Part shown: positions 25,786-37,794 of the stretch, one piece after another | Layout of the letters: every line of letters begins with the position of its first letter | Position numbering within the stretch: the stretch's first letter is position 1 | Assembly (NCBI GenBank): GCA_902729315.2 | Contig: LR746271.1 | Span: 5,104,001 to 5,168,000, forward strand | DNA from: Spirodela intermedia | Lineage: Eukaryota; Streptophyta; Magnoliopsida; Alismatales; Araceae | Reading direction: 5' to 3' | DNA length: 64,000 nucleotides | Notes under the pieces: model-generated | Told to the model about the DNA's origin: nothing | The model's database searches: none | What the model saw: only the letters and a program-made list of their open reading frames with translations | Program-made: the position numbers and the translations under genes

Positions 25786-26117
25786 TGGGTAGACCATTCA
25801 CTCCAAGGTACGATGTTTTGGGGTTCCAAGGAGATGGTCCCAGAATGTACATCATCAAGCGATGACGAACAGCTGAGCGGCCGCTAGATTGACAGGGTGG
25901 GGCAGCAAAAGAGGGCCACGCAGGTATTTTGGATTTCTCGCAAAAGTCTACCATCACCAATGGAGAAAGAGAGAGGTGAGAGAAAGCCAGGAGGTGGCTT
26001 CAAAAACGGGCCCATTCTGAGAGACGGAGATGGGAGAACCCGGCCGCTCACTATGGGCTTAGGAGCCGTGTCTCTTCTGCTATATCATCCTGGGCACCAC
26101 GAAAAAGGTGGGAGAAG

Positions 26118-27367
26118 TCAGTAATCGCTTGCAAAGAAGAAACTAAAACATCGAGAAGAACAAGAAGAGGAAGAAGAAAGAGGGGTCCTGACTCTCAGGT
26201 CTGTATTCCAGAGCGTAAGGTTGTCGCGGAGGAGCTGCATTACAAGAGTGCTGTCCTTGTATGATTCCTCGCCCAATGTGTCCAGATCCCCAATGGCGTC
26301 ATCGAATGCCTGAAAATCAGGAGGATGATTTCCATTAAGAGAATCAAAGGAGCCCGAGATTCGATCGATCATTCGGAACGAATTGACGAGATGAATTAAT
26401 TATAGTTCGAAGGAGGGTGAGATCTGAACGGAGGGCGCACCTGCTTGGCAAGTGTGCAGGCTTTGTCGTACGAATTGAGGATCTCGAAGTAGAACACCGA
26501 GAAATTGAGGGCCACGCCAAGCCTGACGGGGTGCGCGGGCCCCAGCTTTTCCACAGCGATATCCTGGGGAATGTTTCAAGTACAGTCGTCAGCATTCGAT
26601 AATCAGTCAAGAAACATGGCATGTAGAGACAGATATCAGAGAATATCGAAGCAGACGGAAAAATGGCCAGATGGCGGTGATCAAATTCATAGAGATAAAA
26701 GAAGATCGCTAGTAGTCGACAGCGCAGCGATTTATTTGCTCGCAGAACAAATCAAATCCGCATGTGATAGATCCAAGAAATGGAGATTGAATTTTGCGAC
26801 ACTGGATGAAGGCGCACTAGCCAGACAGATGTGATTATGACGGAAAAATGAGGAAAGAAAGAGGAGGTTCCATCGACCGACCTGAGCAGCCTTGTAGCAG
26901 GAGAGCGTGCTATCGGCGGCCTCCTTGCGGGGGGCGCCGGTCAAGAATTCGGCGAGGTAGCGGTGGTAGTCCCCCTTCATCTTGAGGAAGAAGACCTTGG
27001 CGTCGTCGGCAGTGGCGGAGGGGACGAGGTGCCTCTCCAGGATCCGCAAGATCGTCTCGCAAATGGAGCTGAGCTCGGACTCGATCCTCGCGCGGTAGTC
27101 GCGGATGGCGATCAGGCGGTCCCACTCCTCGCCGTGGCTCTCCACCTCCTTCTGCTCGATGGAGCAGACGACCCTCCACGACGACCTGCGGGAGCTGACC
27201 ACGTTCTTGTAGGCCACGGAGAGCAGATTCCTCTCCTCCACTGTGAGCTCCTCCGCCTCCGGCAGCGCCGCCACTACCTTCTCCATGAACTCCACCATCT
27301 CCCCGTACCTCTCCGCCTTCTCCGCAAGCTTCGCCAGGTACACGAGCTCCTCCCTCGCCTCCGCCAT
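26118..27367 (-). CDS. 14-3-3 protein (GF14), copy A
   Basis: Phosphoserine/threonine-binding adaptor, dimeric, cytosol and nucleus. Exons 26882-27367, 26441-26563 and 26118-26309 are phase 0 throughout, giving 266 residues. The ATG opens [20 protein letters not shown]. The pocket residues corresponding to human zeta K49, R56, R127 and Y128 are all present ([25 protein letters not shown]). The third exon has [11 protein letters not shown] and LLRDNLTLW, the family signature. The C-terminal tail is odd: after LWNTDLR it becomes Ser-rich then FSFFFASDY instead of the usual acidic tail. Either the tail has drifted or a further exon is missed. The gene is a tandem duplicate of 44046-45150 and is the better conserved copy. 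Confidence 0.95.
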
Positions 27368-28190
27368 CCCTCCCCAAGAAGACGATCAAAACCAGAAAGA
27401 GAGGGAGAGAAAAGAAATATAAAGAGAGAGAGAGGGGGAAAAGGAGGGAACGCGGAAGGAATAGGAAGTGGGGGGTGACCAGCATCCGACTCTAAGGTAT
27501 ACCTTCTTTCCTCCGCTGTACTTCCCCGCTTCTCGTCCTCGTCGGCGAGGAGGGGAGAGAGGGGGATAAAGCGGTGAGCAGAAGGACGGCCGTTGTACAA
27601 TAACCTCTAGTCATCACTTTTTTCCCAGGACCATCTCTGACCGTACATCGAGATTCCTGAAATCCTGGCCGTCCAAATGTAACTGAACCTCTAGACCGTC
27701 AGTTGGTGGTTCCCGATGCGGGGTCCACCATCAGCACCACGCTGTACCAAGGAATTCATCCTCGCCGTTGAAGTTCCGAGCGAACGAGACACTTCTGCTG
27801 AAGGGAAATCCATACCGTTGATTATAGATATCGCATAATATACTGGACGAGTAGCGAACACCGCCAATAGAAAAATCTTTGCACGAAAAGGGTATTAAAA
27901 AAATTATCTTATCTTACTGACTGAAAAGAGAAATCTTGGTCTTAACAGGCGTGCTGGACCAAAAGCGCGCTTCCACTTCTGCCTCTTCTTTAAGGGCCAA
28001 GGCGGCCGACCCACCGGGCCTCGGTATCGAATCGAGCCGGTCCTGGCCCTTTACAATTGGTCCGGGCCGGTTGGACAGATGGGCCCGCAACCCTTTGATC
28101 CGATTGAATTGAGAGGTTTTTCTCTAAGCGGTGATCGGATCCATTCGGGTAATGAGCAGGTCACAATTTTCAATGATGAAAAACTCTTTA
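27368..28190 (-). promoter_or_regulatory. 5' UTR and promoter region of 14-3-3 copy A
   Basis: The 5' UTR contains a GA-rich tract on the + strand (about 27395-27450). Further upstream, about 27600-28190 aligns by eye with 45730-46390 upstream of copy B, so the promoter was duplicated with the gene. No convincing TATA box was fixed. Confidence 0.5.
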
Positions 28191-29744
28191 TTAAAATGTT
28201 ATTTACAAAAATAAAGAAAAAGAGGATGAAAATGGTTAGGAGTTGTTCAAAAGGAGGCTAAGTGTTGCTAATTGGGGTCCTCTCCTCTCATCTCCTCTCC
28301 TCTCCTCTAAAGATGAAAATCAAAATTTTGAAACAACCCAAAGTATAAGAGAAAACCATTGATTTTATAAGATGTTATTGGTTGTCTCACCCATGGGTGC
28401 CACAAAGCTAGTGAAGCCTAACCCAATGGTTGACTTGTTGTCAAAGTAAAAAAAAAATGAAAGTCCATTTAAAAAAAAAAACTAATAATATCATTTTTAT
28501 AAAGTAAAGACTATATATCTAGAATGGGGAAAAATCATTATAAAGTTTTGTATAGGTCAAGGCAAACTTCATCTTTGTTTTTTATTTTTTTAAACATATA
28601 GTGACCTTGTGCATTGCTTCAAGGGCATCTCTAGAAGGAAGGATTCATGTTATGTTTTGAACACATCATTTTGGAATAAATTAGATTTTGTCATAAGTTG
28701 GGCATGCACCCCAAGAACAATTAGTGGTATTTTACATGATCTCTCTATATATGAAAACTCAAAAGGTTTGGTGATTTATCTTATTTTAGGTTAGTGAGAT
28801 CCTCAATAAAAATCTCCCATTCGAAAGATTTTTAAAATAGTGGTTAAGTTTGATATGACAATTAAGTTTTATTTTCCTTCCTGACTTTTTTCAAAGTGTG
28901 GGATCAAATAGATCCAAAAATTATGACATAGATCTGGAAAACAATGATTTCGTAAAATAAAAGAACATGTTTTTATCTATCTACAACCAAAACAATATGG
29001 TATAATCTTTTGTGATAATGGAAGGGAGCTCTAAAGTAAATCAGAATTCTAATGACTCAAAAGATCAGAAAATCAACCTTGGATACCAAATATATATGTT
29101 ATTATGAAAAAGATCACAAGACACCACAAATATTATAGTTGTTGTGAGAGCAGTGGACTTATGCCTTCTATATTCCTTATAATATAACACATTTTCAAAG
29201 AGAATCAACAACTCAATATTGTAAGTATCAATTGATAAAAGACTGATTCAATTCACCTTGAAACATAAGACAAATAGCTGATAAAATGTGTTGTGGTTCA
29301 GAGATGAAACTTTTACATCTACTTCAACTACAAAATTAGAAATAAATGGAGATAGCTGATGATTCTTTCAAATATTTTTCTTTACCAACTTGAAGAGAAG
29401 ATTCCTTGACACTAATGGAATGCCAATTAGGAAGAGTATAAAGGTTTACCTTTTTCTTTCTTTTTCAAGTACTAAAAAATTCATCAAAACTAACTGCCTC
29501 CATCCTCCATGGAGTTTGAAATGGCTCTCTCTCACACATTTTCTTGTAGCTCTCTGATCCTCTTAAGAGGGGGAGAAAAAGGTACTCTCTTTTCGGGATA
29601 TTAGGCCCTTATTTGTGGCCCACTAACTTTTGAGCAGTCAACAATAACATTCTCCACCTTTGACTCACCCAAAAGCTACTTGTAACAAACATAAAAAAAG
29701 AGGAGATAAACCTTTAGCATAAATATCTCCATACATAAGTCTCC
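28191..29744. other. Intergenic AT-rich DNA
   Basis: No gene recognised. A stretch at about 29590-29680 next to the copia remnant reads, on the minus strand, as a polypurine-like GGTGGAGAA followed by TGTTATTG. That could be the start of the remnant's 3' LTR. Confidence 0.4.
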
Positions 29745-30960
29745 ATGCCTCAATTTGGACAAACATTAGCTAGTTTCATGTAGTGATGAAATTTGACTGT
29801 AGGTAAAGGCTTGGTCATCATATCAACAATGTTATTTTGTTTAGAAATCTTCACAAGGTAAATATCACATGTTTCACGTAATTCAAGAAATCCAATGTCA
29901 ATGTATTTTGTCTTGAAATGATACATCAGATCTTTAGAAAAATAGATGTCACAATTCAAAAGTATAATGGATTGATTTATGTTAAATTTTTCATTCACTA
30001 AACCCTTCATATAGAACGCTTATTTTTCTGCCTCTATTGCAATATACTCAATTTTAATAGTTAAGAGTGTGACAATATCTTGTATTGCTTTCCAACTGTT
30101 GGAATGTCTACCAAGATAAAAAATATACCAAATGGTAAATCTTATCTTATCAAGGTCACTTGCATAGTTTGAGTCAACACATCCAACAAGTAAATTAGAT
30201 TTTTTTTGCTGAAATAACAAATCAAAATCTAATGTCTTTAGAATAGCATAAATCTATTTTATAGCATTCCAATGCTCCTCTCTTAGATTTTCCATATATC
30301 TACTAATGACATTAAGGGCTTGTGATACATTAGATATTTAACTATATTTGCGTACAACACCTTAAGGAAAAAATTTAAAATGTTGTGTTGTAGATGCATT
30401 CACTAGTTTGGCCTTTAACATGTTAAATTTTTACCAACACTTTTTCAATATAACCTTTTTGATTCAATTGTAATTTTTTACTACATTTGTCCCTTTGAAT
30501 TTTTATGCATAAAATCTTTTTGTTGTGACCTGAATTTTTTATTTCAAACTCTTAGCTTAATTGATTTTTCTGCTCAATAATTTCATCCATACTTTTGGAT
30601 GCAACAAACATGTCATCAACATATATTATAAATAGAATCATAAAATCATCAATGAATAAATGAAAATAAATATAATTATGAATTTTAATATTATTATTTG
30701 ACAACATAAAATGGTCAAATTTCTTATACCAAAGACAAGGAGATTACTTTAAATCATAAAGTGATTTCTTCAACTTGGAAATTATCATTTCTTTGTCCTA
30801 TTGGACAAACACTTATAGCCACAACATCTAAACTTCTTCATCTAAATTTCTATGTAAGAAATCTATTTTCACATCAAGATGCTCTAATTCCAAATCAAAC
30901 ATAACAACAATGATAAATATTACAGGAATCCAACAATTCTACCACAAGTCAAAAACTCTT
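29745..30960 (-). mobile_element. Ty1/copia remnant (RNase H and reverse transcriptase pieces)
   Basis: Minus-strand fragments read as the C-terminal copia RNase H (NIVDMMTKPLP type motif near 29800-29850), the upstream RNase H (VGCVDSNYASDLD near 30150-30190), and RT with a YVDDM active-site motif near 30600. Stops and frameshifts are frequent. It is in the opposite orientation to the element at 1-3153 and looks unrelated to it at nucleotide level. Confidence 0.85.
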
Positions 30961-33199
30961 GTGTAATCAAATACCAATTTGTAAGTTTACTAGAATGTTT
31001 TATATTTCAATATTTTGGTAAGTTTACTAGCGCATATTAAATTTTTAGCTACTTTTAAAACATAAAGAATATTAGGAAGGGTAAGTAAGGAAGTCAAATA
31101 ATTCTTATGCTTGTTATATTATCAATGAACCATCAGCAACTGCTACTTTCTTATTATTAGAACAAGGAGAGTATGTAGAAAATAAAAGTGATGAAATAAT
31201 TATGTGTTTGCGGCTTGATATGCTCAAAGTCGTTGTTAATTTAAGCACTTGAATTTAATATTTATAACTCAAAACCCAAATAAACACTCTTTCATGATAA
31301 CAATTTTAGGCCTATCCTTAAGGAAATTAGAAAATTGAAACATCATTATCTAACTCTTAAAATTAGAAAAAACTCAAAAAAATAGACGATAACTCAAAAA
31401 AAAAGTCTTCATTATCATGAGTTAATAATTAATAAATAATGTAGATTTAGCCTTAACTTATGATAGTTAGATTTATATTTGTGTTAAATTGTGAAAAGTA
31501 GTTTTTAGTTGATTAATGTGAATTTTTAGTTAATTATGTGATTTTATATGATTTTATATAATTTTTATAGTCCTAGTTTTGAGATAAATAAAGAAAAATA
31601 AATTAGAATTAAAATATAAAAAAAGAGAGAGACCAGCTGGCCAGCCGAGCCCACAAGCGGGTCAAAAATGCAATTAGGGAGAGCCACGAGCAAAGGCTCA
31701 AACGGCTAGGACCGATGGGGGCACGTGTGCACTACTCTCCTTCTACATCACTAGTAGCTAGCTGGTTGTGGGGCAAGGAGTGGTCGTACATGCGGGAGAA
31801 AAAGACTCATTACTTGTAAATGTGATATTATTATATATTTGTCCAAGACTTCGGCATACAAGTGATATAGAACTAAATCTGTGTCACACATTTCTCAGAA
31901 AGGCTTCAAAGATTTTAATACCTAAACTATCACTTAATTATAATAGAGATATACCATGATGATGTCACTTGATAAGGGTATTAGAGTACTTATTTTAATC
32001 TCTCTCATATAGGTGGACGACCAGCGTAGGTTTGAATCCTTCTAGAGTCAAAACTCATATTTTTTATCTGATTATGATGACTTTTTTGCAAATCACTGGT
32101 GAAGAATTAAGTCGTCAGAATCACTAGATCATTGAGAAAAATCTCGTCAATGCAATTCGCAGAGTATTATTACTAAAATTGTTGAACAATTCACGATAAA
32201 AGGATCACGAATCCATTAAGTAGATTATCTTTGATTGATTAACAAACAAGCTGTTGTTGGGAAAATGATAATCTATTAGAAGATGTCGCCACCTCTTGAG
32301 AGTATACCAGATGTGATGAAGAGCCTCTTTTTGTTGTGCGGACCTAAGGATAAAGCTCCTTGACATGCGCCCCACCTCCATCTAGTTCCTCTCCGTCGAG
32401 TGACAGTTGCTAGAGAGCTGCAAAGTCGTCATTTTTTCGCTCCACTAGGTGACACCCGTTGGTGACAATTACGACAATCCTCCCGAATGCTTAGGATTTC
32501 AGTGTATCACAAATGCATTACTGCCGCAATGTCGAAACTCTATTTTTCTACTTTCAACTTAATTTTTACCTCATTTAGTGATAATTTGTGTGATTTAAAT
32601 TTACCAAACTATTCTTCATTAAAATATGATTCTTTCGGCTTTTATAGATCTTAATTTGATCAATTAAATCGTCTATAATTATTTACGTAAAAGTCACCGA
32701 GCGAAACTCTATTTTCACCTGATTTGTGTTCATCAGGTGCTAACGTCATCATGATATCTAGACCATTATTTTATTTTTTCGTAAATTTAAAATATATTTT
32801 AATTGTATTTCTTATCTAAAATTTATAAAAACTTGTATTATTTGAAAAAATAAAATAAAAAATATTCAATACTATATTACATCCTTGTGATGGACTTGAA
32901 TTTTTTTTTACTATTTTTAGAACTTTTATTGAATTATAATTGATATATTTGTTCAAAAATACTTCTAAATATCCAAAAAGTAGTATTTTCTAGTTTTATA
33001 AATTTCAAATTTATGTGATTTATTATACAATGACCAAGTCACGTCAATATTCTTAAAAGTTATCTTGTAATTCAATATGACGTTCTTTGAACAACAATAT
33101 TACTAGAGGTCAAAAATCAAAAATTGAGAAAATAAAAAAAGGAAAATACTAATAATAAAATCTAGAATCTTAAACTAAACTTATTCTAAAATTTCTAAA

Positions 33200-33480
33200 A
33201 AATTACGAAAGATAAGAAACTAATTGTGCAACATTTTTTCAAAAGACATTAACCTAATTCGATGTGGCACTTGTGAAATCAAATTCGTCCCAAGAAAGGG
33301 TCAAACATATAGAAAATATAAGAAATAATTTTTATAAAATATAAAAACCTATTTTAAATACTTTCTAAAATTGTGAAAAAACTATATAAGATAAAGTAAC
33401 TATGCTAAGTTCTCTCAAAATATTTTTGACCCTAATGCTATGTGACACTTGTGAAATTAGATAAGATCCAAGGAAAGGTC
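33200..33480. repeat. Two-copy tandem repeat, about 185 bp period
   Basis: The block with AATG/ATTCGATGTGGCACTTGTGAAAT near 33250 recurs as GCTATGTGACACTTGTGAAAT near 33440. Both copies are followed by A.AT..GTCCAAG.AAAGGTCAAAC-like sequence. Confidence 0.7.
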
Positions 33481-33490
33481 AAACCAAAAA

Positions 33491-33830
33491 ACCTAGAAAA
33501 TAATTTTGGATAATGTGCATGATGATTCTGTCACTAAATCACCAAAACATGATTGTTTGAAGAGATAAAATATTCATTGAATTAAGAAAGTATGGTATCC
33601 CAAAAAAATTATAAACCTAAAAGATATTGCATGAGTTGATACAAATTTCTTTTGCTTACCTAGAAAATGATTTTCGACAATATGATTGATGTTTCTATAA
33701 TCAAATCACCAAAACATGATTGTTTGAAGAGATATAATATTCATTAGATTCGTAAGAAAGTTAGGTATCCAAGAAAAATTATAAACCAAAAAGAAACTAT
33801 ATGAGTTGATGTAGATTTTTGTTCCTTTGT
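33491..33830. repeat. Two-copy tandem repeat, about 169 bp period
   Basis: CCTAGAAAATAATTTT at 33491 and CCTAGAAAATGATTTT at 33659 begin two copies. They share CACCAAAACATGATTGTTTG, TATTCATT.GATT and ATGAGTTGAT. Confidence 0.85.
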
Positions 33831-35849
33831 CTTGATGTCACCGTCAATACATGAGAAGTCATGGATAGAGAAGAATAACTAATTAAAAACTCAATGAAAT
33901 GCCATATATTAAATGATACTCATCATCTACAAAATAAGAGGGAGTCTGAGTTTAGAAATGAGAGAAAAAGGTGGAGAGATCGTGCTTGCAGCCCTGAGGC
34001 CTCAATTGTCTATCACCTAGCCACTACCTCCTATTTTAGTGTGAAAAAACCTCCATTCATTTGCCTTATCTTAGGTTTATACACCCCCACCCATCTGGGC
34101 CTTCGTTCTCCATCTTTTGCATGGCTTGATTGAGCCCAATCTTTTGGGCATTGTGTCTAATTTTTTTGTCTCAATCTACTCTTTCTCATGTTTAAGGTCT
34201 TTGAGCTTTAACATTCCATGCTAATTCTTCTCACTTTGGTAAATCCATAAAAATTAATTTTCTTAGAATAAAATTTTAAATCTCTATTCCTGATAAAAAT
34301 TTAGATACATTCTCAAAGTGATAAACCTTGACTTTTTTTTTAAAATGTTAGTAATTAAATCCATAAATTAAATATCTTTTAAATGTTGCTATAATATGAT
34401 GAAATATAGTAGTTCATGCTTATTGTGATTCATTAATGCAAAAGTCAAAGAGAAAATTAATTAATTTTTAGTGATAAATAAATATTTATCATGGCTCTAA
34501 TATACAAGATCTAAGAATTTACAAAAAGATGAATTAAAATATAAGACACTAAGCCCAACAATAAATGGTAACTCACCTAGTTGAACAAGAGAGCCTATTG
34601 ATACTATTAGGGATATTTCAACCATGCTAGAGATTTTCAGCTTATTGAAAGAATTTTACGTCTAAGTGTGATTAATTTTAGATTAACTACTATCGGAGGC
34701 CAAATAGGAGAGTCCCACTTGCCTCATCTAGATTCACTATGCTAAGGGGTTAATTAGGAGAAGCACACTCTCTTTGCCTAGATTTAAGTTTCTAAATGAA
34801 AATTGGAAATTAACTATTATAATATCCTCTAGATTATGACTATTGATAGACCCTTGAGCTCATGCACACTCTAAGCACAAGTTAGAATACGTTATAATTA
34901 TTAAGTAGTTCGTACTTAACATTTTAGAATTTTGTTACTAATCTTGAGAGGTCATCTTAATTATCATTAGAGAACTTGAAGAGTCTTGTAGTTTTGAGCA
35001 CAGTAGGTGGGCAACACTTCCAAGTGAAGAAGGTTGAAATAGTTTGGTGTAGACTCATGGTAGAAGGTGGACATTAAAACTCATTCTAAGTTGAAAGTAG
35101 AACACACTCACATTCTTCTTACACATCTTATCTCAACATGAAAAGATGACTCTTTTTACATAGAGAACTATTAAGGTCATGTCTGATATCTAGATTATTT
35201 GGCTACTTGAATGGTTGCTTAATAGTTTGAAATATGTCACATCCAGATTTATATTTCTAAACTATTGAAATATATTTTAATATTACAAAATCAACACTAA
35301 TTGAATAACATTGAGTTTTTATATAAGGCTGGCTTCATTGAACTCTTCTAACAAATAACTTTCTAATGATTATGTGTATGAGTTATTGACTTTAATTACT
35401 ACAAAAAATAAAATCATTGTCACATATGTATAATGATGATTTTTTTACTTTTAAGTAGTATTAAGTTTATGCCTAAACATTAGCTTTTCTACCCTTGAAC
35501 GAATTTCACATAGTAAATCCATTGAACATTATAATGTATGTTTTATAAACTTAATCAGAAGTTTATGATCTTGAAATTTTTCCCAAATTTCTATGACTTT
35601 CAATATTTAAACTTGTGCACTTAATTTTTACCTTCAAGCTTTTATTCTAAAAGTATTCATAAGCTGTGTTTTTATACACAAATACTTATAACTCTCAATG
35701 TATTTTTTAAAATATATTATTTGTGGAAATGAAGGGTTAAATAACAATCCTCCCATTTTATAGGGACCTAGAATGGGAAAACCACCTGAAAAATTCTGTT
35801 TCTATCCCCATTGACATCTACAGGTATGTCTATACAATTTCATGTCTCT

Positions 35850-35969
35850 CCCTCCCTCCCTCCCTCCCCCCCTCTCTCTCTCTCTCTCTCTCCCTCTTCC
35901 TCCCTCCCTCCCTCCCTCCCTCCCTCCCTCCCTCCCTCCCTCTTTCTCTCACTCTTGTCTCTATCTCTT
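35850..35969. repeat. (CCCT)n / (CT)n microsatellite
   Basis: Pyrimidine-only repeat directly flanking the left end of the gypsy LTR. It corresponds to the CT tract in duplication copy A. Confidence 0.9.
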
Positions 35970-36610
35970 TGTTGAATCGTTAGTGGTGACATGTAACCCA
36001 TGTGGAATACACTCCACCTAACCCCAAGCCAAGCCAAAGAAGGAGCATAATCTAAATGATGGGGTAGCAAATGATTACCCAAGATAGGACCAGATAAGTG
36101 GAAGCTGATCTTGTAACTTATGTTGTTATAGTGCATGTGGCTGGACAAGTTGTGTGGGCAGCAGAAGGATCTGGTGGTTGTCCAAGACAACTATCAAACC
36201 TGACCAATGGGTGACATCATGTTCCACATTCATTAGATTTGACAGTTAGACTAGATCCTAACTAATCTGACGATAGTGGGGAAGTAGTCCTCATAGAGCT
36301 AGAAGATAATGCCTTTATGAACGACCAAGCACTACTTTTAGAAGCAAATAATTTTTTAGGAGAATTCCATTTAGAGCATGAGATTACTCATCTTATATTG
36401 GTGGCCCTATAGCCTAAGAGGTCACGGTTCCTCTCCTTATCTTCCCAGTGTATTCTAGCTTCTTAGCCTTAGTGTTGTTCCCTTACTTTATTCATCTTTC
36501 TCTCTTTCTATGTTGTATTCATCAACATACCTCGATTATGGGGACTATTATCATTGGTCAAGGCTTGTGTAGAAGTATCTTCTTATTTGGGTGACCATCT
36601 AAGGGGAGGA
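35970..36610 (+). repeat. 5' LTR of the gypsy element
   Basis: Starts TGTTGAATCGTTA in the CT tract. Many blocks match the 3' LTR, e.g. AAGCCAAGC, GAGCATAATCTAA, ACAAGTTGTGT, AACGACCAAGCAC and GGTCA.GGTTCCT. The right end is approximate, because the two LTRs stop matching near GGGGAGG. Confidence 0.85.
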
Positions 36611-37794
36611 TATAAGAGCTGAACCTGATGCAATAGGGCCCAAGCCTAATGATTTGAAACTTGAATACATGGAGAAGGATCTTGAGGAAGTTTGGCATGC
36701 ACTCCTCAAAGATCAGGTGGCAAATAAAGAAATATTACAAGAGTTATGGGTGGAAAAAATTAAAAAATCATCAGCAATCGGGGTCTCTGTCCTAATTACT
36801 TGATACTCTACATCATTAGCTGCCCCTCCTACTAAAATGTGTCAACAAGAAGAAGTCTCCTCCATATCTTTTAGAGGTTTGGGCCCAATGGGAGAACAAC
36901 TTGAGCCAGCCTAAATGTTGAGCAAGTGAGTCAATTGCCAAATGAGATATGTCGTCAGGACATAACATCTCAAGATGACTGACGGAGACTTAAAATTTGT
37001 AAGGGCCACTGACTCAGGCCCTCGACAATAGCTATAATTCACTCTCTTCTCTAGTATTGACTCATAAGGTTTGATCTATTGTATAAAATTTTATTTCTTC
37101 ATGTACTAGTTGACATGGCCTGAACAACTAACAGACATGTCTTAGTATGGAAGGAAAGGTCTTCTATTGGTTCATGTGGGTTGGGGCCCGACAACACTTT
37201 CATGGTTGAAATGACCCTAAACTCCAGCTCTTGGAGTGATGCGGCCACAAGCCAGCTCGTTTTGTCAACAATTCCTTGAACTAGAATAGAACAAGATGGT
37301 GGAGGAATACCGTGAATAATTCGAGCTATTATTAGGCATCATCAAACATATTCTCAAAGATACCCTCGAAGTTACTTTTCTTCAGGGTCTTTAGTGTGAG
37401 ATTTAGGTCAAAGCCTATACCCTCAACCCCCATGGACTTGAGGCCATCATGCGGGCAGCTCAAAGAATTAAAACCAAGCTGCGAACTTTGGCCGACAAAG
37501 GATTTACAAGTCAACTAAGGCTAGTTTGAGGTCTAAAGAAGGGGGCCTCAATTTATGACTATTGAAGTAAATGCATCTTAGTATATCATTAGTTTCAGGT
37601 CCTGAAGACCCTACACAAGAAGAAGGTGAAACCCACCTTGATTTGATAAACTTCGAGATGATGGTGCCTACAAGGTTGCATCTCACAGTCTGATCAATTA
37701 CCAACAACAGTTTCATCTCATAGTTGCTGAGATATAGTCTAGGTGGGTGCATGATTATACTTTTATTGCGATAAAAAATTCTCACCAAGACGTA

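Larger units (their letters stand above)
25160..28190. repeat. Segmental duplication, copy A (contains 14-3-3 gene A)
   Basis: Matches copy B (35765-46390, interrupted by a gypsy element) in the same orientation. Shared landmarks include GGAATGGGAAAA at 25165 (GAATGGGAAAA at 35771), CAATTGACAT (CATTGACAT) and the CT tract followed by TCAAG-GTCCAGG. They also include AGAAAGCCAGGAGG in the 3' flank, all three 14-3-3 exons, the promoter block AGGAATTCATCCT...CCGTTGAAGTTCC, and GGATCCATTC at the far end. Divergence is substantial in non-coding parts. Confidence 0.85.
30961..35764. other. AT-rich intergenic DNA between the duplication copies
   Basis: Long stretch with no supported gene. A GC-richer island at about 31630-31760 and 32280-32500 may be remains of LTRs that I could not classify. 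Tandem repeats at 33200-33830 are listed separately. Confidence 0.5.

Noticed and set aside
31990-32050. tRNA-like box B (GGTTTGAATCC) that could mark a tRNA or SINE
   Set aside because: No matching box A or cloverleaf could be built, and no poly-A or repeat copy was seen nearby.
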